From: Odobenus rosmarus divergens
Taxonomy: Eukaryota > Chordata > Mammalia > Carnivora > Odobenidae
Direction: 5' to 3'
Assembly (NCBI RefSeq): GCF_000321225.1
Contig: NW_004450397.1
Coordinates: 5,022,272-5,086,271, forward strand
DNA length: 64,000 nucleotides
Positions 12,548 to 24,729 of the stretch are shown here, piece after piece; within the stretch, counting starts at the first letter, position 1; the number at the start of each line of letters is the position of its first letter. The notes under the pieces were generated by a model, which was not told the origin of the DNA, searched no databases, and saw only the letters and a program-made list of their open reading frames with translations. A program made the position numbers and the translations under genes.

Positions 12548-12775
12548 GGGAGAGAGGAGTTATGTTAGTTTCCTAGGACTGCTGTGACAATTTGCCACAA
12601 ACTGGATGGTTGAAAAACAACAGAAATGCATTCCTTCACAGTTCTAAAGGCTTGAAATTCAAAATCAAAGTGTTGGCAGGACCATGCTCTCTCTACATGC
12701 TCCTTCCTTGCCTCTTCCTAGCTTCTCATGGTTGCTGGCAATCTTTGGCATTCCTTGACTCAAAAGTGTTATTAT
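12548..12775 (+). mobile_element. Old mammalian interspersed repeat, family not named
   Basis: The opening 'gttagtttcctaggactgct', then 'ttgccacaaactggatgg', 'cacagttctaaagg' and 'ttgctggcaatctttggc', belongs to a repeat seen widely in placental genomes. I recognise the pattern but cannot assign the family name with confidence. Confidence 0.6.
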
Positions 12776-13097
12776 TTTTCTTTGACTTTTCTCTTTGTGG
12801 ATAGTAATGAAAATGGGGATTTTACAGATTTTTCTAAATTGGGATAATTTTGTGCATTATTCCAATTCCAGTTGTGCCTTAGCCCATTAGGAAGTGGGCA
12901 AGACAAAATTATAGGGTTCCTATTCTATAGAATTGGTAGTGGAATTGGAATTTACATGGTGGCTATAAAACTGATTTACTACTTTGGGGACTGCTGCCTT
13001 ATTACCAGACATTGTGGATTCTCCCAACTTATTTTTCTGTCTGATTCATTCCTTTTCTTCCTGCATGGTATTGACTACAGAGATTTGGCCCTATGAC

Positions 13098-13195
13098 TTC
13101 CCTTTTTTTTTCTTTTCTTTCTTTCTTTTCTTTTTCTTTTTTCTTTTCTTTTCTTCTTCTTCTTCTTTTTTTTTTGTATTCTCATGTTTTCTCTC
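13098..13195 (+). repeat. Polypyrimidine tract (CTTTT and TTC type)
   Basis: Almost uninterrupted C/T on the plus strand, mainly TTTC and TTC units. It is low-complexity, and frames across it are spurious. Confidence 0.85.
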
Positions 13196-15509
13196 CTTTT
13201 CCTCTCCCAGTTGGGTAGTCACCTTATTCTATTCACTCAGGGTGGGAGGCTATTGAAAGCTCTCTTTAATCTACCAAGGGTGTGGGTATTCACTAGAAAC
13301 AGTATTGGCCAGGTGTTCAAAACCTTATGAAAAAGGTATGAACTAACTGGCATTATCCATCTGGCAAAGTATGAATGGCTTCCAGTCCACCAAAAGTTGT
13401 CCATTCAGGGGTTCTGATGGACAGCTTACTGCCAATGGAATGCAGGAAGACTGGCTAATGAGAAATGACTATCAGCTATAGGGGTTAAGAATGGTGGGGA
13501 AAATACTGCCTTGGTTCTGGCAAAGTCAGTCTCCCCTTCCCTCAGGATTCAGTTTTCTATCCCTCTATCCTGCTGAAAACTAAGCAGGGTATTTGGAATT
13601 CCAGTCTGCTGAACTCTTCTTCCTCTTTTTCCTATTCCCACCCCCGCAATCTGATTCTTCTTTTCCATAATGCCTGTAAACAGCAAGAATTGTCTGGCTT
13701 CCCCTACATAAATGTGTATGAGTGGTTCCTGTGAATTCTATCTTTGCTCATTAATAATCTGCCCTTTGCTCATTAATAATCTACTTTCCTTTTTGAAGTC
13801 ACATAGAATTGCCCTTAACTTCTCGGCATCAACTGAAGATGTTCCTCATCTGACCCTTTCTGAATGTTAATGGCCTAACCAGTCAAATTAGGCAATAAGG
13901 TATATTCCCTCATCTCTATGGTCAACGTTCCAGCTGTGATAAGAAAGCCGATGGCATTAAGCCTTCAAGTCCCAAAAAGATGGTTCTTCCCTCTCCACTA
14001 TTCACTCAGTAATACTGAATGCGATGTATTGGCTACATGGTCCAGGATGCATCTGTGCTGTAAAATCTGGGTCAAGACAGAAACAAATCTCTCCATTTCC
14101 ATGTTGACCAGCTCTTTCAGAATAATTTGTCCAAAGTGAACACTACTGCTACCACTATAACTACCAGCAGTCTCTCTAATGCCACCACAGCATCTAAGGA
14201 AGTCTCATGTCCACCGCCAGTGTGACAAGCTTTTCTTCTTTTTCTTTCCCTTTTTCCATTCTACTGTTTCTTCTACTCTTTGCTTACTTGCTGTTTAGGC
14301 TTCATGAAGGTCTCATTTTTATCCTTTCCTCAACTCTGACAATCTCCGTTGTACTTGGGTTGAAAATGCAATATATACTGGCCAGAAGATGGAGCTGAAT
14401 ATATTTTAACCTCAACCACACTGGAGAACAATCAAGAAGAAGATCTCTCTGTTCTTCCCCTTGGCATATAAGAGGTTATGATACAGTATACCCTGAAAGA
14501 TGGTACATTATATCACCTAAGATGTAGGCAGAAGACAAGAACTATGGGAGGCACACAGGTATAGGGAGGAGAAATGGGCAAATTTACAAAAACTGTAATT
14601 TCTCTAAATTCTTTGTAATAACTCTTAGAATGCTTCAATTCCTTGAATCTTTGAAGATGGTCCTTCCAATTACTCTAGGTTGATAGGCCTATTCTAGGAC
14701 TCTTGAAATTCCTGGTGGTTTGAATCCATCTCAACAGGTGGAAATTCAAAGCCACATACTGATTGACTACCTGAGAAGCTGTGTGACAGTTCTACTGAAG
14801 CTGCTTCCTAGTTTTCCTTTGATACCATTTCGCACATGTTGAGATTAGGGGAAAAGGTGCTTCTGCCACAACCTCATACCCTTCCCCACATCCAGCCTTT
14901 CTCTTATGCTTCCCAGTTGGGATAAATATACGGCCTTGGCCTATACTTCAGTAGAAAGCCTACTTTCACCTAAGTCCAAATGTATGTGCCTGTGTACATC
15001 CAGGTACATACACGTGCAAACAAACATAATCATCAGTAAGTGGTTTCACCTGGATTTTGCTCTCACTTTTGAATGAACAGAATTATAATTCCATGCTTTT
15101 AGCTCTACTTCTCCAGCTGGAAATTAACTGATATTTATGCTGGTTGGATACTCTGTGCTTGTATAGAGTGGAGTTAGGGAGAATGGATTTCAAATTCAGT
15201 TTGGGGGATTGTAAGCAGTATTTGTATTCTAGACTGGAAAAGGGAATTTGATCATAGGTCCATAATGCCCGCCTTCATTTGTTTTAGCAAGAACACATTT
15301 TGTAAGCCTTAATACTTCAGACACTACGTGAGTACCCACCTCCTATTTCAGAATTCCTACTTCCTAAGCCAGTGAAGTGTCACAACGCTGATGCTTTCAA
15401 CTGATATTAAAAATTCTGGTCAGTAATGTAACTTGGATGCATCTCTAAGTGATGCCTTTCTCCAAATATTCATTACCCACTGTCCAATATCCAGAAAGCT
15501 GCTGTTCTT
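13196..15509. other. Unassigned non-coding DNA
   Basis: No gene or familiar repeat is recognised across 2.3 kb apart from one short tandem duplication at 13742-13782. Confidence 0.4.
13742..13782 (+). repeat. Exact 19-base tandem duplication
   Basis: The unit 'ctttgctcattaataatct' occurs at 13742-13760 and again at 13764-13782, separated by three bases. It looks like a slippage duplication. Confidence 0.85.
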
Positions 15510-15561
15510 TGTGTGTGTGTGTGTGTGTGTGTGCGTGCATGTGTGTGTGTCTGTGTGTGTG
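15510..15561 (+). repeat. TG dinucleotide microsatellite
   Basis: A run of GT units with a few interruptions (gc, gcat, ct). It is a typical mammalian CA/TG repeat. Confidence 0.93.
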
Positions 15562-16688
15562 AAACAGAAATGTAGATATTTCTATAGAAGCAGTCTCTCA
15601 CAGGAGGCTAAATAATTGCAGCAGGGGTAAGAATGTCTTCTCTCTTCATCTGATGCAGGAGGAAAGACCATGAGAGAAAGGTGGTAAGGGAGGTCCTCAA
15701 CCTGGCCCAGGTCTGGTGCTGTTTTAGATAGAATAAGCAGAGTTTGACAAATACACTGTGGACCATTGTTACTGTGCTCAAATCCAAATCTTGGGGTAGA
15801 GAGGGTGTGGTTGTGGGGAGCCATGGAGTTTCCTGTGAAGGAGATAGACATTCCTAGAGAATGACTTACTATTTGTACTTACACTACTTCCCAAGGAACT
15901 AGCAATAGCCTATTTACAGAAATCAGATTCCTTAAGGAGAGTTATGCATTCAGAACCAGAACCAGGGTAGCCACAATGAAAACAGGCAAGGCCATAATCA
16001 TCTGGCGAGTTATCTCATGAGCTGAAGTCCCATTCTTACCATATGCTCAGCCTCTATTGCAGAAAAAAAAATCAATTCTACACTGAAACAAAAACGGGCT
16101 CTTCTGGCTATCATTCATTTAACACAAAAATGTAGAACCTGTGTCAGAACACGAACCAAAGCTTACTTTCAGCAAGCTTTCCCTGTAGATAGCAGGACTC
16201 CAAACACAGTAAATAGCATAACTCCTATAGGGGCCCTTCCTTTGTTCAAAAGTACCTCCATAACCATTAAGGGATATTTGGGGAGTGGAGAGAGAGAATT
16301 GATTAGTGAGGCCATTTTCTACTCAGCACGCTCTATAAATGTCTGATCATTCCTGTGCAAGAAATGGAATCAAAATGTTAACACATCTAAATTTTATGAA
16401 AGAAATTCATCCCCCACTATCTATAATCTTAATCTAGATACATGCCATGTCCTGTTAGGAGAGATTTATCTATGTGTTTTATATTCCATGAAACAAGAAA
16501 AAAAAAAAACATTGTATCTCTTCCCCTGCCTTCAAGTGAGAGGGTGAGTGAGACAGAGACAAAAGATCGGTGATAAACCAGCTGCACTGATATTGAAGTA
16601 TTTGAGCAGACATAACAGCAGAACATCTCTGCTGATAAATGTCAGCTGCTCCAGTGAAGGATGGAGCTGGTTTTCATTCATCCTGCTC
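15562..16688. other. Unassigned non-coding DNA
   Basis: No gene or recognised repeat apart from a short A run near 16498-16510. Confidence 0.4.
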
Positions 16689-16689
16689 T

Positions 16690-16765
16690 CCTCCACAGCA
16701 CCTAACACAATGTATTATATGCTGTTTAAACAGCTGCTCAGTAACCATTGGGTGTTGAACAAAGT
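16690..16765 (+). mobile_element. Short L2-like 3' end
   Basis: 'cacctaacacaatgtattat' followed by 'gctcagtaaccattgggtg' resembles the last bases of L2. It is short and diverged. Confidence 0.4.
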
Positions 16766-17059
16766 CTTCTAGAAACAAAGTGGCTGTTTGGTGGGTGGGT
16801 GGAGAGGTGCTGGGAGAAGAGTATCAGTGAGTAGGCTGACATACTTAGAGGAAGGAGGATCAACAGAATGACATTTTAGCTCCTCCTTTCCCCTTCACAG
16901 CATGCACACTGCTTGCTTTTGTATTTTTAAATAAATTATACCCATACTGTATGTGTTGCTCTGTAGGGTTTTTTTTTTCCTCATTTATATCTGTCTTCGA
17001 GGTTTTGCCACACCTTCATAAAAGTCTATCTCATTCAAAAGAAAAAGCTACATTGCACT
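16766..17059. other. Unassigned non-coding DNA
   Basis: Nothing recognised before the SINE target site. Confidence 0.35.
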
Positions 17060-17079
17060 CTAGCTTATGGAGTTTTCAT

Positions 17080-17270
17080 TTTTTTAAAGATTTTATTTAT
17101 TTATTTGAGAGAGAGAATGAGAGAGAGAGAGCATGAGAGGGGGGAGGGTCAGAGGGAGAAGCAGACTCCCTGCTGAGCAGGGACCCCGATGTGGGACTCG
17201 ATCCCGGGACTCCAGGATCATGACCTGAGCCAAAGGCAGTCGCTTAACCAACTGAGTCACCCAGGTGCCC
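17080..17270 (-). mobile_element. Can-SINE with perfect 20-base target duplication
   Basis: Reverse-complement carnivore SINE: T-rich start with 'ttttatttatttatttgaga', a GA-rich middle, 'gatgtgggactcgatcccgg' and an end 'ctgagtcacccaggtgcccc'. The flanks 17060-17079 and 17271-17290 are identical 20-base target-site duplications. The intact duplication and near-consensus body argue for a fairly recent insertion. Confidence 0.97.
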
Positions 17271-17290
17271 CTAGCTTATGGAGTTTTCAT

Positions 17291-17589
17291 AACCGATTAT
17301 TTCAGCAATGAAGGCTTTCCCTTTTCATTCAAACTGTCATGGGATACATCTTCTGCTGTTCCCTCCCTCATCTTATCTCTGCAGTGGGAGCTCTTAGGAT
17401 AGGAAGGAAAACTCAACAAGGAAACCAACAAAGCTGAGAAAGGTGGAGGGAACCACTGGAGCCTGAATACCTCATGGATTGAGAATACTTCATCCATTTT
17501 CTTTTTCTGGTTAGTGTCCTCCAACCAAGTATACCCTATGCTTGTTTTTTGCTTGCAACTGACCTTGCTCTCTTAACCCAGTCACAAGC
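17291..17589. other. Unassigned non-coding DNA
   Basis: Nothing recognised. Confidence 0.35.
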
Positions 17590-17690
17590 TCCCTGGGGGC
17601 AAGGGGTGAAGTCTGCATTCACATCTAAAATGCACAACACCTAGCATCACCCAAGCCCCTGACAAGTGAGCAATAAATCCACCTGAAATG
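17590..17690 (+). mobile_element. L2-like 3' end fragment
   Basis: 'aagctccctgggggcaaggg', then 'acctagcatcacc' and 'gagcaataaatcc', follows the L2 3' end order. Confidence 0.5.
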
Positions 17691-18403
17691 GGTTGCCCAT
17701 TTTCTTGTTCAAAGGATGGCTCAACAGCTCATTCATGGAAGGAAATGTCAGTTTGCACTGACTTGGTTAAAACACAGGTGGGAGGCCATTGATTTTCTTT
17801 GTCTCAGGATGGCCTTCCAAAATGGATCGAGTCAGGGGCCACTCCAAAGCAGCAGGGCCCCCACATCCCGAATGCCCAGATATCCAGTCACAGACACTGG
17901 CATGGCCACATGAGAGCTGAGTCACAATCAATGGCACCTGCCAGCTCGGGATGTAGGAAAAACGGACCAGCAAGAAACAACTGACATATGTGGGAATGTC
18001 AGCTTTCCTAACAGGACAGGAGGCATTAAAAATTAATACAGACTTTTGGAAAGACATTTGCCAATATCTATTAGAATTTAAAATAGCCTTTCATCCCCTA
18101 TTCCATGTTCAGTGTTTTTATAAAGCTAAACTCACACAAATCCACAGGAGGCACCAGCCAGAGTATTTACTGCAGTCCCCTTTATAAGAAACAACCTAAA
18201 CACAATTTATTGCATCAGTGCTAAATAAATAATGGAACTTCCATAAGATAGAGTGCAATGTATCTTTTTCCTTTCAAAGAGGTAGAGCTTTATGAAGATA
18301 TGGCAAAACCTCAAAGACTAATTTAAATGGGGGGAAGAAAGCCTTACCAAACAATATATACAGTATGGTAGTATGGTATAATTTATTTTAAAATATAAAA
18401 CCA
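17691..18403. other. Unassigned non-coding DNA
   Basis: No gene or repeat is recognised. The overlapping frames near 17716-18187 on both strands lack domains. Confidence 0.4.
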
Positions 18404-18671
18404 GGGGTGCCTGGGCTTGCTCAGTGGGTTAAGCTTCTGCCTTCAGCTCAGGTCATGATCCCAGGGTCCTGGGATCGAGCCCCATGTGGGGCTCTCTGCT
18501 CAGTGGGGAGCCTGCTTCTCCCTCTCCCTGCTGCTCTGCCTACTTGTGCTCTCTCTCTCTGTCAAATAAATAAATAAAATCTTAAAATATATATATATGT
18601 ATATGTTTTATATATATATGTATTATATGCATATGTTTTACATATATTATATGTATATGTTTTATATATAT
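18404..18671 (+). mobile_element. Can-SINE whose tail has become an AT microsatellite
   Basis: The sense carnivore SINE starts 'ggggtgcctgggcttgctc', carries 'cctgggatcgagcccc' (B-box region) and reaches its A-rich tail near 18565-18590. From about 18588 the tail runs into a long alternating A/T tract. Matching 11-base flanks (18393-18403 and 18672-18682, 'atataaaacca') place the tract inside the insertion. Confidence 0.92.
18588..18671 (+). repeat. AT-rich microsatellite within a SINE tail
   Basis: Alternating TA units interrupted by 'tgt' and 'gca' steps, expanded from the SINE tail. Confidence 0.85.
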
Positions 18672-18682
18672 ATATAAAACCA

Positions 18683-19975
18683 TCCCTAACTACCCCCCCA
18701 CGTGTTTTCTGTATATATTTCCATAAATGTAAATGTACAGAAATATTTCTAGCAAGACTCATACCCAAACAATAACAGTAGTTGCATCTAGAGAGAGGTA
18801 TGGAAGGAAAGGGGTCATGAGAACTTCAGCTTTATCTGTAGAGTCTTGGTTCCTTAGAAGAAAAGTGTCTTCACAAATCAACTATGTTACTTAAAAATAA
18901 GTTAAGCTGTAGAAAGAAATCACCTAGGATAATACCTGAGGCTGGAACGTGGAGGCAAAGAGATTTATGCCTGTGACTCTCTGAATCATGCTCACACCTT
19001 GAGGTGGAGTCCATGGCCAAAGTGCAGAGATGGGGTGGGTGCATTTAATCAAAGGAGATCTTTCTGGGGAAAAAAGCTTAAGTCAGTTTTTCTGGGATCA
19101 GGTTCAACATCTGGAGCAGAAGTGGAGGTCTTAGGAAGAGAAGAGGTATGTTAGTCAGAATAGAGCATGTCCCCATTGCCCCCAGACAGTTCAAGTTTGC
19201 ACCAGAAGCAGAATCTAAGTCCGTGTCTCTAGGCCAGTGGCTCTGAGTGTGAGTGTGCATAGACTCCCCCTGGAGTTGTGTTTAACCTGAAAAACCCTGG
19301 ACCCTACCCACAGGGCTCCTTCTGGTTCGCTAGAGCTGTGGGGGGCAGAAAGGGTATGGCTTGGGACACTTCACTCTGAAAGGAGCCCTGGGGGATTCTG
19401 ATATGGGCAATTTGTCTGTCACAGTCTGAGAATGTATGAGAGCAGAGCAAGGACAGCCATCTCTCCTCTCTGTGGCAGACTACCCTGAACAGTCACCACA
19501 TGGTAAACCTTGTTTGTAGTCCCTTCCTGCCAATGACTCTTTTTCTCACTCTTAGTTTTCCCATTTCCAAATGTTCAGACAGCTGTAAGAATTAAATAGA
19601 GTCTCCAGGTAGGCACTGAGGATAGGCCAGGCAGCGTAAAGAAGAGTGGGGAAGGGTGAATGAGAACAAAGATAAGGACCAAAGGGAAGAGACAAGTCAG
19701 TGTAGTTGGATTATTCGTTTGAAATGGGAAATTTGGATAACAGGTGGTTGCCCCTTATTTAAAAGGGTGTAAGGGCCTCAGGCACTTGCAGGATGGAGTT
19801 CCAAGTTCCAAAATAATGCAACTGAAGCTGTTGGCTAAAACTTGCAGAATGAAATTGAAAAGAAAAAAAAAACTCATTCTAAGGCTCTGGGAAGAATTTT
19901 CTGTTGGGTAGATTCAATGTCCCAGTCTCTGTCCTTGAGCAGAGCTCAGTCCGGTCCTGAGGCAGACAGGCAGAG
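18683..19975. other. Unassigned non-coding DNA
   Basis: No gene or recognised repeat. Confidence 0.4.
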
Positions 19976-19978
19976 AAA

Positions 19979-20232
19979 TGATTATAGTAACAGTGGCTGA
20001 CATTTATTGAGCACTTACTGTATGCCAGATAGTGTTCTGAGCATTTACTCATTTAATTCTCACAATAACCTCTGAGGTGGCTATGCTTTTGTTAATCCCT
20101 CATTTTACAGATGAATGAAGTAAGGAACAAAGAATTAGATAACTCTCCCAAATCACACAACTAAAGCAAGATGGAAATCCAAGCAGTCTGACTCCAGAGC
20201 TCATGACTTAATTACTAAGCCATTATGTTTTA
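19979..20232 (-). mobile_element. MIR-family SINE, near full length
   Basis: Reverse-complement MIR blocks in order: 'catttattgagcacttactg', 'ctcatttaattctcacaat', 'ccctcattttacagatga', 'ctcccaaatcacacaactaa', 'agtctgactccagagctcat' and 'actaagccattatg'. This is one of the best-preserved MIRs in the window. Confidence 0.82.
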
Positions 20233-20289
20233 ATTAAACATAAAACCCAGCAATAGGGTCACTATAAGGAGCAGAGAAAACAGAGAGGT

Positions 20290-20760
20290 GGAAAAAATAA
20301 GATGTGGTGAGGAATTACAGAACAGGTGATGTCTCAGTTGGGATTTGAAGAGTGAATAGGTATTTTATGGGAAGAAACAAGGAGGAGGTTCATGGCATTC
20401 TCTGGAAGTGGTAGGTTACAAGCATCCAGAGATTGTGTTGGAGGAATCACAAAAGATGAGAATGAACACATAGCCCATGAAAGAGACAAGAGAAGAGAAC
20501 TGGGATGGATCAGGGTAGGGAGGGAATGGCAAAGCAGAAGATGGAGGGTCTGTGCATTGACTAAGTGGATGGGAATTGGGCTTAGGCAAAGCGAACCTGT
20601 GAATGGTTTTAAGTAGGGGAGTGAATGATCAGATTTGTTCTTAAAATTTGTTTAATAGAATGGAGGAATGACTAGCTCAGGAAAGACTAGAGGCAAGAAG
20701 CTGGTATTTAGAGTCTATATTGACACTGGCCAGGGCAAGCAACCTCTGAGGAATGAAGGA
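20290..20760 (+). mobile_element. Possible ancient mammalian repeat
   Basis: The layout 'acaggtgatgtctcagttgg', 'gatttgaagagtgaatagg', 'gtgaatggttttaagtaggg' and 'gagtgaatgatcagatttg' is a pattern I associate with an old mammalian repeat. I cannot name the family, so this is tentative. Confidence 0.4.
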
Positions 20761-21834
20761 AACCAAATAATAGGCTTTTCTCACTTCCTCATTCTTTCTG
20801 AATTATCCAGTTTTATGCCTTAAGTGTTCCCTTCATTTAGTCATTGTAGACACAACCTGTGACTTGTAAACATTCTGAAAGTATAAGAACTCACACTCAT
20901 CAGAGAGAACTCATTTTCAGGCTCGCTGCTTTCATCTTTAGTGACACTGAATGTCCCTGTGGGAATTGGTGGTAAATCCCCAAATAGTCATGCCTGTCTT
21001 TGCATCCTGAGCTCTTGAACTCAATTCTCTTCAACAGATACAAATCCAGGAAAGCGGGATGTTGTCAATGGGAGAAGGAAATGGACCCCTGTCCCTGGGT
21101 ACAAAAGAGGTGATCCTTTCCCTGTGGCATGTCTGCTGTGTGCATAAGGCAGTGAGCTTCAGAGCTGTAAAGTAACCACCTCTTGCATTTGTCTAATCAA
21201 GGTTTTATCATTTGCAGAGAGAGTTCACATGCATGATCTCATCTGAGTTGGGTGGAAGTTGCCATTCACACCTCTGTCATCAGGACCAAAATACCTTGTG
21301 ACTTCACTCAGCAGTAGCTGGCTGAGGGGGTGTGAGGAGCTCAGCTGCACAGGTGGCTGGCAAAGTAGAGAGTAGGGAGGGGGCCCTGGAACTTTCTCTG
21401 TATTCTGGGAGGAGGAGGGGCAACTGTTGTGGGCGAGTGGGAAAGAAGATGAGCAAAGCCTGGGAAACTGCCAAATGGAAAACATGGGGTTCTTAAACCA
21501 CTCATTTGGTGCATCTCTTTAAGTCATATCCAATTGAGTTGGAAGGGGAAGGGAAGGCACTCCAGATCCTGGAGTTCCCTTGGGGAGAAAGTTGATTCTG
21601 CTTCCATAAGGAGTTTCAATGCTTGACAAATTCATAGTATTTTTTTTAGCTTGATCTGACTTCCCCTGCTCTTATAATTCTAGTTTGATTTCTTCTTCAA
21701 GATACTTTTAGAAAAAGAAAGTTGAATTCTCCTGAACGCTGTTCCTAAATAAATGTTCATATCTTACACCTTGCAGTGATAGGTATAGACTAGGAACTGG
21801 AGATGAAAGTGAAGGACAAAAAGAAAGACTAGAA
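20761..21834. other. Unassigned non-coding DNA
   Basis: No gene or recognised repeat. Confidence 0.4.
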
Positions 21835-21950
21835 TATGAACCCCTTGAGGGTGGGAGGGTCCACAATCACCTTTGTACTCCACAGAGTCCAGTACCTAGC
21901 ACATTTTTGCTGAATTATATATGTTATATGGGAAATGAATGAATGGAGAG
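21835..21950 (+). mobile_element. L2 3' end fragment
   Basis: 'ccccttgagggtgggaggg', then 'gtccagtacctagcacat' and a close 'gaatgaatggag', is the usual end of L2. Confidence 0.6.
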
Positions 21951-24729
21951 AAATAGAGAGAGAAGTGGATCAGGGTTGAGAGAATACAGACATTAATATT
22001 TAAGCACATAATACTTTTCTTTCCACAATCTTTTCCTCTCTAATTGGATTATCTCATTCATCACCCCACACCTAGATTCTCTAAATGCCATCCACACAAT
22101 GGGGGAAACAAGAAAACAACAAACCCAATACAGCACAGTCCCACCTCTTAAGACCCAAACCAGGACTAGGAACCCAAACAAATTCATACATTCTTTGGTC
22201 TTCAGAAATTGAATGCCAATTCCTAGTGTGCCCATATGCCTTTCTAGTGTGGGGGATGCATCACTGTCAAGAGGAATCTTTCCATATCTCACAGAGAAGA
22301 GGAATTTATCCCCACTAACTCAAGCATGGAATCAAAATGGAATGTTCTTCTCAGGGCAAGTCAGGACACAACTGAAAGAACAGGGGGCATGCCCGCAAGG
22401 ATGTAACCACCCCCATGAGGGTAAAGGTGGCATTACAAGATCATTGGAACTTCTCCCATATCTTGAGTTCTGGTTTGGAATTCTTGGAGCACTGTCCCCA
22501 GAGAACACCAGCAAGGCTTAAAACACCTCTAGGGACTCTTATTTTGCAAAGGACCCTCAAAATCCAAAACAAATTCCTTTGAATTTCTTTGCTGGTGGAA
22601 TGTTTTCATATCTTTTGGGTGAGATTTGAGGGGAGAAAAGTCATTCAGAACCAAAGTTGATGAATAACATCAATGACTAAGCTGTGAGTAGCACTTTTGA
22701 CCAAAAACAGTGTGTGTGTGCATGCACACACCACACACACTTATTTCATACTTTAGTGAAAGATTTTGAAAGATTCCAAAGTGGTTGCGCCATACCACCA
22801 TGGAAAAAATATGCATAGAAATTGCCATGTGAAATTAAAGTGTGATACTTATTTGGAAAAATACATTAAGAAAAGCAAAAGTAGTCTCATAACCTGGGGA
22901 TAAGCACAAGGGTACAGTGGTGACTCTATTGTTCATGCCTGGATCTAACAGCTTTCAAAATTTCACAACCATGCTTGTCTTGAATGTGATTCAGTTACCC
23001 TTCTTTCCCTGATATGATCATGTCTGTCAGTATAAGCCTACCATCATTGAGTCTTTCCCTTCTGTGTATTTCAAATACATGTATACATTGAAAGTCTTAT
23101 GAAAGTCCTAAAGAAAATATTAAGAATTTCCACTGGAAAGGTACAAAAAGTATAATTTCTTCAATAGCCTCTTATCCCTGCCATCTTCATAGCTCATTTT
23201 CTCTTCTCTGAGAAGTGCCAGAAGAGGTTAAATTATTATTATATTAAATAATAATTCCTGACTCTCAATTCTTGCTTTATGATCATCTTGGATATATAAC
23301 TGTGTTTGCTCTGGGAAAATGGGTCACTGATTGCTAAACTAGCTTCTCACCGTGCAGTGGTTAAGAGCTGTTTGTTTTTCAAATACCTTAATTGTATGGT
23401 CTACCAGAAAAGAGCAGCACTGGAAATTATAGCTCTGGACTAAATGCAACCAGATGGACAAAAACAACAAGGCATTTGAAAAGATAAATGCCCCACAATC
23501 CCCCTGTGGTTGGTTTTATCGCCAGATAATTTTATAATGGCTTCTTCTGGGGCAGGGGATATTCCCCAGGGCTAGGAGTGGTCCCTCAGCAAAAATCAGG
23601 CAGCCTTCAGAGAGAAGGGTCCTCTTTGCTGCCTATTTGGGTACAATCGGAGTAAACATTTTGGTTTGGGGGTTGGGGTAATGGGAGGAGATGGTGGGAG
23701 GGTGGAATTCTAAGCACAAGAAGAGTAATACATCCCTCTTTTTTTACATTTCTCATTGATTTTTCATTTTGCAGTGCCTTTGGTAGATATAAAGCAAGAG
23801 TTTTAATCCAGAGTTGGTGACTAGAGCTGAAGACATGGGAAGCATGGCATTAAATGATTTTATTGTTACCTGCAGGTTAAGGTTTCAGAAGCTAGAGTTG
23901 CTACTGGAAAAATATCCCATGTTGGATGAGGGTCATGTAAACTCCTCAACAGACTCAGGGTGAGGCTGACCTCTGCATCTTTGTTGCTCTTCCCAGGACC
24001 ATAGTGTCCAGGCTAAAATCTAGCTTTTGTGGATATGCATTAAAATCCAGGCAACCAGGCTGCCAGGCTGTAAGTAATTATATACCATTTCTTGTAGTAT
24101 ATAATAACCACATTGGATTCATGGTTGGCAGTGATGGAGATGTGGGGAAAAAATCCAGAAAGAAATGTAGATTGAAGACCTCATTGACCCTCTTTTCATG
24201 AAATGGTTGGGATTGTTGAAAAATCTCATCATTTGGAAAGACTTTTCCCTCTCCCACCCCATCTCCAACTCTGCTGCCACTTCCACCAAATAAATACAAG
24301 TTCTCCAAAATGGAGACAAGGAATTTAAAGTACTCCAAATATCTTATTGTAAAAGAAAAGAGATGAGTTCAAAGAGTGAGACCTGGGGCCTCCTGAGGGT
24401 TGAATAGGCTGATGGAGTTAAAATAAAAGCAGTTAACATTTCTTCCTCTTTCCTTCTAGAGGAGTCTCAGTTGCAGCTTGTGGTCTCTGTGCCTGTGTAA
24501 TTTAATATTAAGTCCCAGTCTCCTGTGATTACTTCATGTAAACTCTTCATTTCCTCATCAGATCTTTTCGTTTCCCTGAAATCTCCCTTGAAGTTCTTCT
24601 TCATGCGTTCACCTCCACCAGAAAACAACAAATTATGTACTTTAAATATCTTCACTTTATTGTATGTCAATTAAATATTAATAAAGCTGTTAAAATTAAA
24701 CCTCTGACCTTGGCCTTAGGTTGGATTGC
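21951..24729. other. Unassigned non-coding DNA
   Basis: No gene or recognised repeat over 2.8 kb. One alternating GT/CA stretch sits at 22710-22740. Overlapping frames near 22000-22520 on both strands have no domains. Confidence 0.4.
22710..22740. repeat. Alternating GT-CA inverted tract
   Basis: A TG run is followed through 'catgca' by a CA run, so the two halves are mutually complementary and purine and pyrimidine mostly alternate. Confidence 0.8.
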
